From positions 124,001 to 188,000 of the forward strand of contig NZ_FMAJ01000003.1 of NCBI RefSeq assembly GCF_900094625.1: a DNA stretch of 64,000 nt. Reading direction: 5' to 3'. Positions 9,364 through 17,155 of the stretch are shown in pieces. The DNA comes from Rhizobium aethiopicum. Its GTDB lineage: Bacteria > Pseudomonadota > Alphaproteobacteria > Rhizobiales > Rhizobiaceae. The notes beneath the pieces were generated by a model. That model saw nothing but the letters and a program-made list of their open reading frames with translations, was not told the origin of the DNA and searched no databases. How positions within the stretch are numbered: position 1 is the stretch's first letter; the number at the start of each line of letters is the position of its first letter. The position numbers and the translations under genes are program-made.

Positions 9364-10614
9364 TCAGTATCGGTCTATGCGGAACGGGGTCATCTCGACC
9401 GGCGGTTTTGCTCCGCCCACCATATCGCCAATCAACCGCGCTGTCGTCGCGGCATATGTCAGGCCGAGATGGCCATGACCGGTGGCATAAAAAACACCCG
9501 GCATTTTCGAGGACGGCGAAATGATCGGGATCGTATCGGGCAAGGCCGGGCGATGGCCCATCCATTCCGTCGTCTCCTCGGCCTTCAGGCCGGGAAGCGC
9601 GCGCTGGGCGTGGCGCACCAGCACCCGCGGACGGCGGAAATCGGGAGCGGCGTCAAGCCCGGCCAGCTCGACATTGCCACCGACGCGGATGCCACCGGCC
9701 GTCGGCGTTACCATGAAGGCGCGACGCGGCCAGATCACCGAATAACGCATTGAAATGCCCGGCTTCATGATCTGGGTGTGATAGCCGCGCTCGGTCTCCA
9801 ACGGGATGGGTTCGCCGAGCTTGGCAGCCAGAAAACGGGTGTGGACGCCGGCGGCAAGCACAACGGAACCCGCCTCGACACGGCTGCCATTGCCGAGGAG
9901 GACGACGACGGTGCCATCGCCCTTGCGTTCGATATTCCTGACGGTGCCGGAGACGAAGGTTGCGCCGGCCGCCAGGGCGGCGTCGGCCAGCTTGACCACC
10001 AGCTTGTAGGGATCGCGGACCGACTTGTTGTCGGGGAGCAGCACCGCTTTGGCAATAACAGGCGAAAGGGCGGGCTCATAATATTGGATGGCGCCGTTGC
10101 TCAACACCTCGAATTCGAGGCCGTAGCGCTGCATCATGGCGAGGTGACCGCGATCGGCGGCAAACTCAGCCTCCGTCTCGTAGATCGCCAGGCAACCTTC
10201 CTCGGTCAGCAGCTCGGACGCTCCGATTGCCTGCAGCATCTCGCGGAAATCGGCGAGCGCCCGCAGCGACAGGCTCATGCCGGCATCCTCGATCTCTCGC
10301 AACCGCGAGGGCCGGCCGGCGGCGAGGAAGCGCAGGAACCAGGGCAGCATCCTGGCGGCATAGGACGGGCGCAGCCAGACCGGGCCTTCGGGATCGATGA
10401 GCCAGCCGGGGATCTTCTTCCAGGTCGAAGGACCGGAACCAGCGGCGAAATCGAGCGCGATGCTCGCCATATTGCCGAAAGAGGTGCCGCGTCCGGGTTC
10501 ACCCTTGTCGATCAGCGTCACCTGCAACCCGCGCCGCTGCAGTTCGAAAGCGATCGAGGCGCCGATCACGCCCGCGCCGACGACGACCACCCTCTTCTTC
10601 GTCTCTTCCGCCAT
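9364..10614 (-). CDS. FAD-dependent D-amino acid dehydrogenase/oxidoreductase (DadA-like)
   Basis: This 416-residue flavoprotein belongs to the DAO family. It begins with the dinucleotide-binding motif VVVVGAGVIGASIAFEL (about residues 9-25) and ends with the FAD-contact motif GVFYATGHGHLGLTYA (about 377-392). Family members oxidise D-amino acids to imino acids and pass electrons to a quinone or oxygen. The gene is directly upstream of the proline-racemase-family gene (52-bp gap), as in known hydroxyproline catabolic clusters where a D-hydroxyproline dehydrogenase follows the epimerase. I therefore favour D-hydroxyproline as substrate, but other D-amino acids are possible. Dehydratase, deaminase and semialdehyde dehydrogenase partners are not in this window. 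Confidence 0.85.
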   Translation of the reverse strand: MAEETKKRVVVVGAGVIGASIAFELQRRGLQVTLIDKGEPGRGTSFGNMASIALDFAAGSGPSTWKKIPGWLIDPEGPVWLRPSYAARMLPWFLRFLAAGRPSRLREIEDAGMSLSLRALADFREMLQAIGASELLTEEGCLAIYETEAEFAADRGHLAMMQRYGLEFEVLSNGAIQYYEPALSPVIAKAVLLPDNKSVRDPYKLVVKLADAALAAGATFVSGTVRNIERKGDGTVVVLLGNGSRVEAGSVVLAAGVHTRFLAAKLGEPIPLETERGYHTQIMKPGISMRYSVIWPRRAFMVTPTAGGIRVGGNVELAGLDAAPDFRRPRVLVRHAQRALPGLKAEETTEWMGHRPALPDTIPIISPSSKMPGVFYATGHGHLGLTYAATTARLIGDMVGGAKPPVEMTPFRIDRY

Positions 10615-10809
10615 GCCATCAACCCATCGCCAACGGCAGACAGGAATCGCCGTTCGTCAACCTGATATATCAGATCGTGGGTGCTGCCTAGAGAATTTCC
10701 GTTTCTCGGAATTACGGAAAATGTTTTCACGCAATTGCCTCGGAGAGCCGCTTTGCGCATTTCCCGGCAAAGCCGCTCACGCACTTTTGCTGAATTTACT
10801 CTGGAATTT

Positions 10810-12087
10810 TTACTGGCTCGCCGGCAGGCCGGCGCCGACGCTGTCGCCGACCGAACCGACGGTGTTGTCCATCGACTGGCCGAGGCGCTTCAACTGGGCA
10901 TCGTAGTTGCGCCGGGTGCGCGGATCGAAGATCGCGATCGGCGTGCTGACGGCGACGCTGACGGCACTTCCGGCGGTCTGAGCCGCCCCCATCGCCACCG
11001 CGCCGACGGCCTCGCCGAGACCGACATTGGAATCGGTGATCGTCTGGCCGGCAATCAGTCGGTCGCCGATCAGCTTCACCACTTCCGGGCTTTCGGCGAA
11101 TTTGCCGTGGTTCAGTCGGTCGCCGCCCTTGAGCTTGGTGAGATCGAGGACGGTGATGCCGGCCGCCTCCAGCTTGCTGCGATAGGGCTCGGCGGAAGGA
11201 TCTATCTGGCCGAGGCGATCGATATTGCCGGAGATGCGCCGCGACAGGGCCAGGGCGCGATCATCTCTGGAGACGAAGATGGTGAAATGCGGCCGGTCCT
11301 TGCCGAGGCTGGCGAACTGGCGGCCGAAGACATCGACATCGAGATCCGGCGAGGCAAGGATGACGTTGTTGATCTTGCCGGCGACATGACCGTTGCGGAT
11401 CGCCATCTGCCTGAGCGCCTCGACGGTCAGCCAGGTGCCCATCGAATGGGCCATGACGGTGATGTCACTGACGGCGGGATTGGCGGCTGTACGGGTCAGC
11501 AGCTCCTCCAGCGCATCGCGGGAATAGTTGGTGCTTTCCTTGTCGTAATTGTAATCGAAGATGCTGGCACGCGACGGCCAGGTAAAGACGACGGGCGCGA
11601 CGTCGGCGTGCGAATCATGGACAATCTGAGCGAAGCGGTAGACGGCGTCTTCGTAACGATTGTTGAAACCGTGCACGAAAACGAGCACGCGGCGGCTCTT
11701 CGGCATATGGCTCTTCAGCCAGCTCTCGCCTGCCCGCTCGCCCTCGAGCGGGTCGACGGAGACGGTGACGAAATCGCGGAGCGGGTCGGCCGGCAGCCGT
11801 TTCGGCCATTGCACCTGGCCGACCTTGCGATTGGGATCCGGCGGAATCGAAACATCGACGGCGTTGACGGCAAGCCCCGTGCCGCGTTCGCCGGAGAAAA
11901 GCACGGCGGGATTGTCATCCGCAGCACGCGTCGTCGCCACCAGGAGATCGACCTTCGACGTGCCCGGCGGCACCGTGCCGGCCGCCTGCATCACCCCGAC
12001 CGGCCTGCCCCCGCAGCCGGCGAGCATCATCGTTGCAACCAGAAGCCCTGCCAGAGCCGCACGAGAGTCGCGCCATTTGCCGATCAT
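10810..12087 (-). CDS. Alpha/beta-hydrolase lipoprotein (DUF900)
   Basis: The 425-residue protein has a lipoprotein signal with lipobox MLAGC (Cys25), so it is probably anchored in the membrane facing the periplasm. The core (about 130-330) is an alpha/beta hydrolase of the DUF900 type: VLVFVHGFNN forms the oxyanion region and AHSMGTW carries the nucleophile Ser215. The C-terminal 80 residues (DSNVGLGEAVGAVAMGAAQT and following) are Gly/Ala-rich and of low complexity. Substrate unknown; esterase or lipase-like activity is inferred from the fold. A ribosome-binding site TTGGAG precedes the ATG. An sRNA gene lies 140 bp upstream on the same strand. Confidence 0.85.
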   Translation of the reverse strand: MIGKWRDSRAALAGLLVATMMLAGCGGRPVGVMQAAGTVPPGTSKVDLLVATTRAADDNPAVLFSGERGTGLAVNAVDVSIPPDPNRKVGQVQWPKRLPADPLRDFVTVSVDPLEGERAGESWLKSHMPKSRRVLVFVHGFNNRYEDAVYRFAQIVHDSHADVAPVVFTWPSRASIFDYNYDKESTNYSRDALEELLTRTAANPAVSDITVMAHSMGTWLTVEALRQMAIRNGHVAGKINNVILASPDLDVDVFGRQFASLGKDRPHFTIFVSRDDRALALSRRISGNIDRLGQIDPSAEPYRSKLEAAGITVLDLTKLKGGDRLNHGKFAESPEVVKLIGDRLIAGQTITDSNVGLGEAVGAVAMGAAQTAGSAVSVAVSTPIAIFDPRTRRNYDAQLKRLGQSMDNTVGSVGDSVGAGLPASQ

Positions 12088-12230
12088 GATTAAACTCCAA
12101 TCGGTTCACGCGCCGGACGGGCGGCACAAGTTCAAATAGTCCGACGATGCGTGTCGAGTCAAACCGCGGGCGGTGATGCAATGCCGGCGCAGTGGCGTCG
12201 GCAGTATCAGCAATGGATCAATTCTGATGG

Positions 12231-12274
12231 GAAAAAGAAAAGAGCCTGGCGCGGGAGGAGGTGCGCCAGGCTCT
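12231..12274 (-). terminator. Rho-independent terminator of the sRNA
   Basis: A 12-bp perfect stem (12263-12274 with 12241-12252) is followed on the minus strand by TTTCTTTTTC (12240-12231). It doubles as the third functional hairpin of the RNA. Confidence 0.8.
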
Positions 12275-12360
12275 TGATCCTGACCGACAACTGGGAGGAG
12301 GAGTGTTGTCGGTCCGATGTAAGAGCGCTTGGGAGGAGGAGTGCGCTGCTTACGAAGATA
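12231..12360 (-). ncRNA. Trans-acting sRNA with three anti-Shine-Dalgarno hairpins (alpha-r14/NfeR1-like)
   Basis: Read on the minus strand, three consecutive hairpins each display CCUCCUCCC in the loop (plus-strand GGGAGGAGG at 12331-12339, 12293-12301 and 12253-12261). The stems are 12343-12352/12320-12328 (one bulge), 12305-12314/12282-12291 (10 perfect pairs) and 12263-12274/12241-12252 (12 perfect pairs). The last stem is followed by UUUCUUUUUC, a Rho-independent terminator. Three terminal loops with this exact 9-mer are the hallmark of the alpha-r14 family (NfeR1/Smr14C2 of Sinorhizobium), which pairs with ribosome-binding sites of many mRNAs, often transporters. A weak promoter (ATTGCT, 17 bases, CTATTC at 12413-12385) would place the 5' end near 12378, so the exact start is uncertain. 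Family membership is from motif and architecture. Confidence 0.8.
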
Positions 12361-12400
12361 GTGATACCCCATTCATTTGATCGGGAATAGCGAAATTACC

Positions 12401-12429
12401 GCAATGCAGCAATGCACTAGATGCAATGC
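12401..12429. repeat. Three GCAATGC repeats over the sRNA promoter
   Basis: GCAATGC occurs at 12401-12407, 12409-12415 and 12423-12429 (GCATTGC on the transcribed strand). They overlap the proposed -35 region of the sRNA and are candidates for a regulator binding site; no protein is identified. Confidence 0.4.
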
Positions 12430-12520
12430 TTGCCCTCCAAATGACAAGCCCACGCCTCATTTTGCAGCATCTTTGACCGGATGGTCAAAGTTTGCTGAAA
12501 GATTTGGCAGCTGCGCTAGC

Positions 12521-12607
12521 CCCCCCATCCGGCTGCCGCCACCTCTGCCTGGATCGTACGGCGGGTCTCGCCCCGTCCTTACGGGGAGAGGGTTCAGGTG
12601 AGGGGCA
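12521..12607. repeat. RIME-like rhizobial intergenic mosaic element (degenerate)
   Basis: The stretch starts CCCCCCATCCGGCTGCCGCC and ends ACGGGGAGAGGG...GTGAGGGGCAG, with an inner hairpin CCCCGT-CCTT-ACGGGG (12571-12586). This layout is familiar from the palindromic intergenic repeats scattered through Rhizobium chromosomes. Assigned from recall of the family, not by alignment. Confidence 0.5.
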
Positions 12608-12647
12608 GGCCATGCGCACGCAGCCGCCGCCGCAAGCTCGCATTACC

Positions 12648-13529
12648 TCAAGCCGCCTTGAAGACCTTCCGACCCTCGGCGTCCAACGCCGCGAAATCCT
12701 CATCCGACAACGTGATATCCACCGCCGCGACGTTTTCCTCGAGATGCTTGACCTTGGAGGTGCCGGGGATCGGCAGCATCACCGGGCTGCGCTTCAGCAC
12801 CCAGGCGAGCGCGATCTGGCTGGGGACGGCATTGTGCTTTTTGGCAATCGTATCGAGCAGCGAGCCTGATTTGGCGAGATCGCCGGCAGCGAGCGGGTAC
12901 CAGGGAATGAAGCCGATATTATGCCTGGCGCAATAATCGAGCACGTCTTCGCTGGTGCGATCGACGAGATTGTAGCGATTCTGGACGGTGGCGACCTTGA
13001 AGTGTTTCGAGGCCGCCTCGATCTCGGCGACGGAGACCTCGCTCAAACCGGCATGGCGGATGAGGCCGGCAGCGAGCAGCGATTTGATCGCATCGAACTG
13101 CTCCCTGGCCGGCACCTTCGGGTCGATGCGGTGAAGCTGCCACAGATCGATATGCTCGACGCCCAGATTGCGCAGGCTCTTATGCGCCTGCTGGATCAGA
13201 TATTCCGGACGGCCGACGGGCAGCCAGATGTCGGGACCGTGGCGGGTCAGGCCGCCCTTGGTAGCGATGACCGATTTGCCGCCATAGGGATGCAGCGCCT
13301 CCTTGATCAGCCATTCGGACACATCGGGGCCGTAGGAATCGGCCGTATCGATGAAATTGACGCCAAGCTCGGGCAGACGCTTCAGCGTCCGGATGGATTC
13401 GGCATGGTCATCGGGCTCGCCCCAGATCCCCTTGCCGGTAACGCGCATGGCGCCGAAACCGAGCCGATTGACCTCGATCTCGCCGCCGATCCTGAAGGTG
13501 CCCGACTTGGCTGCGTTGTGACTGGACAT
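12648..13529 (-). CDS. Aldo/keto reductase
   Basis: This 293-residue protein has the NADPH-dependent aldo/keto reductase barrel. The catalytic tetrad is visible: Asp61 and Tyr66 in DTADSYG, Lys91 in ATKGG and His133 in WQLHRID. The C-terminal cofactor loop [15 protein letters not shown] is typical. The protein resembles the YajO/oxidoreductase subgroup found across rhizobia; the carbonyl substrate is unknown. I chose the ATG at 13529, preceded by GGAGAG; an in-frame start 30 bp upstream is less well placed. It appears to be transcribed alone. Confidence 0.88.
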   Translation of the reverse strand: MSSHNAAKSGTFRIGGEIEVNRLGFGAMRVTGKGIWGEPDDHAESIRTLKRLPELGVNFIDTADSYGPDVSEWLIKEALHPYGGKSVIATKGGLTRHGPDIWLPVGRPEYLIQQAHKSLRNLGVEHIDLWQLHRIDPKVPAREQFDAIKSLLAAGLIRHAGLSEVSVAEIEAASKHFKVATVQNRYNLVDRTSEDVLDYCARHNIGFIPWYPLAAGDLAKSGSLLDTIAKKHNAVPSQIALAWVLKRSPVMLPIPGTSKVKHLEENVAAVDITLSDEDFAALDAEGRKVFKAA

Positions 13530-13848
13530 GATCTTTGCTCTCCTGGTCAATGAAATCATTCAAAGTCGATGGAACGGCCGAAGCCGCCCGCTCCACCAGC
13601 GCGGGGATGCCGGACTGGCGAGGATGGCTTCGGTTCTGAATGTCTGCCGTGTTCTGGTGATGCCCGGCATGGTGATGATCCGCGCGCTGCGGCGGTATCG
13701 GGAATGCGGCCGCTGCGACGCTTGACATATAGGACGACCCCGCGGGGATAACAGGGAGGGTCGAAAACATCGTCCTTGCGCCGCAGCGGTGCATCGATAT
13801 CGGCCGGCTGCGTCGAGGCCTGTCGCTTCCGCTCAGCCCTAGCCGCGT
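13530..13848. other. 319-bp intergenic region without recognisable gene
   Basis: Lies between the aldo/keto reductase start and the end of the methyltransferase gene. No supported gene, hairpin terminator or repeat was seen. Confidence 0.4.
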
Positions 13849-14511
13849 TCAGCCGCCTGTTTCGCCGGAAAAGGCGGCGACTTCGATGTCGTCGTCACGG
13901 TATCTCAGGCGATCACGCGTGAGTTCCAGCGGCTTGCGGCGCGAAATCCGGTAGACGGAGGCCGGCGGCAGGTTGCGAACGGTGCCGCCGATGCGCACGG
14001 CTTTCAGGCCGAGGCGATCGAGGATCGGCCGCGGCACCGGACAGCGCGGACCATAGGTAAATTGATAGACCGCCCCGCCCGGCCGCATATAGGTGAAGAC
14101 GCCGGCAAGGATTGAGGCGATCTTGCGCGGCGACATGGAAAGGAGCGGCAAGCCGCTGACGACGGCGCCGACCGGTTCGCCCTCGAAAATATCGGCCTGG
14201 GCGAGATGGGCCGCATCCATCTGCAATATGCGCGCTGCGGGGAACCGCGCATGCAATGCGGTAATGAATTCCGGACCGTACTCGATCAGCGTCAGATCCG
14301 CCTCGTCGATACCGCGGGCGAGCAGCGCGCGGGTGAAGACGCCCGTGCCCGGGCCGAGTTCGATGATCGGCCCATCGAGTGCCGCAATTTCGCTGGTCAT
14401 GATCCTGGCGAGTGAATCACCCGACGGCGCGATGGCGGCGACGCGAAGCGGGTTGCTGATCCAGGAGCGAAAAAAATGCAGGAAATCCGAGCATGCAGCC
14501 TTTGCGGTCAT
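13849..14511 (-). CDS. PmtA-like class I SAM methyltransferase (phospholipid N-methyltransferase type)
   Basis: The 220-residue protein has the SAM-binding motif IIELGPGTGVFTRALL (about residues 48-63). The N-terminal FFRSWISNPLRVAAIAPSG matches the layout of Sinorhizobium-type phospholipid N-methyltransferases, which methylate phosphatidylethanolamine to phosphatidylcholine, a membrane lipid needed for symbiosis. The same fold also includes ribosomal RNA dimethylases, and I cannot exclude another lipid as substrate. No membrane segment is present; PmtA-type enzymes associate peripherally with the membrane. The start ATG at 14511 lies close to a CAGGTGGGACA upstream stretch. Neighbours give no further clue. 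Confidence 0.72.
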   Translation of the reverse strand: MTAKAACSDFLHFFRSWISNPLRVAAIAPSGDSLARIMTSEIAALDGPIIELGPGTGVFTRALLARGIDEADLTLIEYGPEFITALHARFPAARILQMDAAHLAQADIFEGEPVGAVVSGLPLLSMSPRKIASILAGVFTYMRPGGAVYQFTYGPRCPVPRPILDRLGLKAVRIGGTVRNLPPASVYRISRRKPLELTRDRLRYRDDDIEVAAFSGETGG

Positions 14512-14694
14512 GACTGTCCCACCTGTCTGAAATTCAATTGATTATCAATGCGACCATCGCGGCGAGCATGGCAATTCCAAGGCAGAGACGTCAATCGCCC
14601 TTGTGGGCCGGCATTTCCACCTCTTTTCCCACCGGCGTCCGGCATTTTTGCATCTGTGGCGGCTTTGACATGTCGAACGCCGTTGTCTGATGTG

Positions 14695-14721
14695 AAAAGG
14701 GGCGGCCGTGAAGCCGCCCCT
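14695..14721 (-). terminator. Rho-independent terminator after the small secreted protein gene
   Basis: Stem AGGGGCGGC (14698-14706) pairs perfectly with GCCGCCCCT (14713-14721) around a 6-base loop and is followed on the minus strand by TTTT. It ends the gene at 14762-15061. Confidence 0.7.
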
Positions 14722-14761
14722 CACCTCGATTTGTCCGTCGCCGCCGCAAGGCGCCGAGGCG

Positions 14762-15061
14762 TTAATAATTGCAGCTGGAGCTGCTCGTCGGGTTGAAGCC
14801 GAGCTTGCAGCCCATGTTCAGCGGCTTCTTCGGGTTCATCATGTAGGGCGAGGCCATGCCCTTCGGGCTGCCTTCACCGATCGAACCGGTCGTGCTCCTG
14901 TCGTGCTGCACGCGGGTCTCATCCTGGACAACCGGCTGCTTGACGGAGCCCTGCTCCGTCGCGCTCGACTGGAGAGGCGCCGCTTGCGCCGCGAAGGCGG
15001 AAAGGCCGAGCATCGCGCCGAGGGCCGCGGCCGCCAGACTGCTCTTGAACGTCGTGGTCAT
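14762..15061 (-). CDS. Small secreted protein of unknown function
   Basis: This 99-residue protein has a clear signal peptide ending AFAAQA before APLQSS. The mature part is about 75 residues, Ser/Thr-rich, with two cysteines near the end (MGCKLGF and SSSCNY). Two ATGs are possible at 15067 and 15061; AAGGAG sits six bases before the second and directly against the first, so 15061 is preferred. A strong terminator follows. It resembles no family I can name. A second small secreted protein gene upstream on the same strand shares the GSIG motif and a late cysteine, so the two may be distant relatives. Confidence 0.7.
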   Translation of the reverse strand: MTTTFKSSLAAAALGAMLGLSAFAAQAAPLQSSATEQGSVKQPVVQDETRVQHDRSTTGSIGEGSPKGMASPYMMNPKKPLNMGCKLGFNPTSSSSCNY

Positions 15062-15214
15062 TGTCATCTCCTTGGGAGGATCAGGTGAATTTACGCCGAG
15101 GAGTTAGGAAGCGGATCTGTCACAATCTACCGCATCGCAATAGAGGTCACGAACAAGTGAGCAGCGCCCGAAGCAGGAGAAAGACGGCTCGCGCCGCCTT
15201 TTTCATTTGCCGGC

Positions 15215-15586
15215 TCAATAGCCGTTGTCACAGGGCATGCTGCCGGGACCGATCGATCCCGAAAACGTAGGGTTGCACATTGTCGGAGCCGCCGGCCTGT
15301 TTACCGGCAGGTGGACAATGGCGCCGGTCGTGCCCGCTTCGACACCGAACGCGGCAAACGGATACCAGTAGCCATCGGAATGACGGCGGGTGCCGGGGCG
15401 CTCCGTTCGGAAGCCTCGATAACCATGCCAAAGACCCGAATGCGCCTTGTATTGCATTGCTTTTGCTTCTGAAATATTGGGCGGCCAAGCCGTTTGAACG
15501 AGAGCGGCCTCAGCTGGAGCGATCGGCGCGAGGGTAAGAAGGGCACTGAGCGCGACGGCGGTGCGGACAAGATTGAACATCTTCAT
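15215..15586 (-). CDS. Small secreted protein with aromatic/Gly motif
   Basis: The 123-residue product has a signal peptide of about 27 residues (ends APAEA). The mature protein carries [12 protein letters not shown] and [13 protein letters not shown], a pattern common in small exported proteins of Rhizobiales with repeated Tyr/Trp/Gly, and a late [16 protein letters not shown] segment with two cysteines. AAGGAGG lies seven bases before the ATG at 15586. Function unknown. The next gene on the same strand also encodes a small secreted protein containing GSIG, about 150 bp away. Confidence 0.7.
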   Translation of the reverse strand: MKMFNLVRTAVALSALLTLAPIAPAEAALVQTAWPPNISEAKAMQYKAHSGLWHGYRGFRTERPGTRRHSDGYWYPFAAFGVEAGTTGAIVHLPVNRPAAPTMCNPTFSGSIGPGSMPCDNGY

Positions 15587-15776
15587 GATAAACCCTCCTT
15601 CGTGGATTTATCTCGAGAGAATGCCTTTCCCAGATGCGCGGTTCCGGGCACGCATGTGACTTCCAAAACTCGTGATTGCAGGCGATCCGGCGTGAGCTCT
15701 TCGCGAGAAAACGTGAAAAGTCGCGATCGAAAGACTGGGCCGGAGGGTGCTGGCTAAGAACGTGAATTCTCTATTC

Positions 15777-16097
15777 TCAATTCGCGTATAATGCCCGGTA
15801 ACCCTGTCCGGAGAGGCAGGCGACGTATTGGCGATGGGCGGCGGCGCGCGCCGTCGTTTCCGCTTCCAGCGCATCGGCCTCGGCATAGCCGGTCAGCTGC
15901 GCACGCAGATGATACTGCTTCTTCGCCTCGTCATACATGGCGTTGCCGTCGGTTACGCAGATGCCCTGGGCGACGGCAGGCGGATTGACCGGCACGCCGA
16001 TGGGCAAAAGCACCGGTGCGTTCGCATGGTCGACGCAGCCGGCAAGGGCGGCCATCGTCGCCGCCGCGCCCAAAGCCCGAAAAGTTCCCATCGCCAT
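15777..16097 (-). CDS. Small lipoprotein
   Basis: This 106-residue protein has a lipoprotein signal with lipobox ALAGC (Cys21) and should be membrane-anchored. The mature portion has QGICVTDGNAMYDEAKKQYH and ends QYVACLSGQGYRALYAN with two further cysteines that could pair. ATG at 16097 is preceded by GGGGGA; ATG at 16091 is an alternative that would shorten the signal by two residues. Family and function unknown. Confidence 0.65.
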   Translation of the reverse strand: MAMGTFRALGAAATMAALAGCVDHANAPVLLPIGVPVNPPAVAQGICVTDGNAMYDEAKKQYHLRAQLTGYAEADALEAETTARAAAHRQYVACLSGQGYRALYAN

Positions 16098-16257
16098 GCA
16101 TTCCCCCGGCTGAAGCGCGTCAAACATCGTCAAGCCCGCGGATACACGAGCAAGGTTGCGCGAAACTAGGCTCTACCGGCAACCGGCAACCACTCCACCA
16201 GCTCCTGGTTCGATCTTGCGGACTCATGAGGTACTCCCACCAAAATCTATATAGCAC

Positions 16258-16271
16258 TGCGGAATCCCGAA
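16258..16271. repeat. Degenerate third copy of the TTCGGGATCCCGAA palindrome
   Basis: TGCGGAATCCCGAA matches the two perfect palindromes inside the neighbouring gene at 12 of 14 positions. It lies about 48 bp beyond the stop codon of that gene. Confidence 0.5.
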
Positions 16272-16318
16272 ATTGGTTGAGGTATTGAAATGATTGGTTG
16301 TTCTCGCGCCACGACTTC

Positions 16319-16906
16319 TCACGATGCGCGCCGAATTTCGGGATCCCGAAGCGGGGGAATTTCGGGATCCCGAAGTGGCGCTTTCTTCTTCCTGCCGACC
16401 CGCCCACGTTTCTCAGCGGCAAGCTTGCGGTCTATCTCCGACCACTTCCGGCACCTCTCGGGCGTGCATCGCCGCCAATCATCCGTAGGCGGCGCGCCTT
16501 CATGGTTACCGACAAAAGTCAGCGTGAAGAGGTTCGGATGCGCAACACCGCTGCCCGCCCGGCCGCGGCGAACCTTGACGAGGCCCTTATATTCCAGCTC
16601 GTCGAGGGCATCGGCCACATATTCGCCGGTGACGCCGTAGGAGACGAACTGCGCGTGAGTCACGACAAGCCTGCCATTTTCCAGGGCGGCGTGCGCGGTG
16701 TGCTCGATGATGATGCGGAAAAAGGCGCGGCTGGCATTCGCGCTCAGTGATGTGAACGCAGCCGATTCCAGCAGCTGGATCGTCAACCATTGCCAGCGAA
16801 GGCTGCCGTCGTCGCCTCCGCTCGGCGGCGCTGTATGTTTACGCACAAGCGATTGCATCTTGCCGGCACTGGTGCGGCTTCTATCACGAGGGTCGAATTC
16901 CGCCAT
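16319..16906 (-). CDS. Putative winged-helix protein with palindrome-encoded C-terminal repeat
   Basis: The 195-residue protein is soluble and basic. Residues about 30-130 look like a winged-helix domain of the replication-initiator/accessory type (RWQWLTIQLLESAAF, ALDELEYKGLVKVRRGR), found in proteins on rhizobial accessory DNA. The C-terminus is strongly basic (RKLAAEKRGRVGRKKK) and then repeats PLRDPEI twice with an 8-codon period, ending RRAS. That peptide repeat is written by two 19-bp direct repeats that each contain a perfect 14-bp palindrome, which suggests the DNA rather than the peptide may be selected. ATG at 16906 has GAGGTGAGAG upstream. Function is unknown; plasmid-type replication or transcription control are guesses. 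Confidence 0.6.
   Translation of the reverse strand: MAEFDPRDRSRTSAGKMQSLVRKHTAPPSGGDDGSLRWQWLTIQLLESAAFTSLSANASRAFFRIIIEHTAHAALENGRLVVTHAQFVSYGVTGEYVADALDELEYKGLVKVRRGRAGSGVAHPNLFTLTFVGNHEGAPPTDDWRRCTPERCRKWSEIDRKLAAEKRGRVGRKKKAPLRDPEIPPLRDPEIRRAS
16333..16375. repeat. Tandem perfect palindromes inside the gene 3' end
   Basis: GAATTTCGGGATCCCGAAG occurs at 16333-16351 and 16357-16375 (24-bp period). Each contains TTCGGGATCCCGAA, a perfect 14-bp palindrome (16337-16350 and 16361-16374). In the minus-strand gene they encode PLRDPEI twice. Confidence 0.85.
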
Positions 16907-17155
16907 CAGTCTCTCACCTCGGCTGCCAGCGCATCCTTCCGAGAAATGGCGGAACAACTCGGTTTTTCACGTATGCGGAGGGAAAGACCAGCCCAAGCGC
17001 CCATATCGCCAATCGCTACAAAATTCTTCGACATTCAACATTCCCTGGTTGCACCGGCGAGCAATCTAGCGAAGAACGTACCATGAACTAGGAAAATAAT
17101 CTTAGACCGTTTTTTGATATCACCTGACGGCGGGTAATTGCGGTGGAGGCCCAGA

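Noticed and set aside
12106..12372. An 88-codon frame across the sRNA locus
   Set aside because: The region is explained by three RNA hairpins and a terminator; the frame is proline-rich and unrelated to any family.
14548..14796. An 82-codon frame between the methyltransferase and the small secreted protein gene
   Set aside because: It runs through the terminator hairpin and antisense to the secreted protein gene; no start signal.
16120..16422. A 100-codon minus-strand frame over the palindromes
   Set aside because: It overlaps the better supported gene in another frame and only repeats FGIPKF because of the palindromes.
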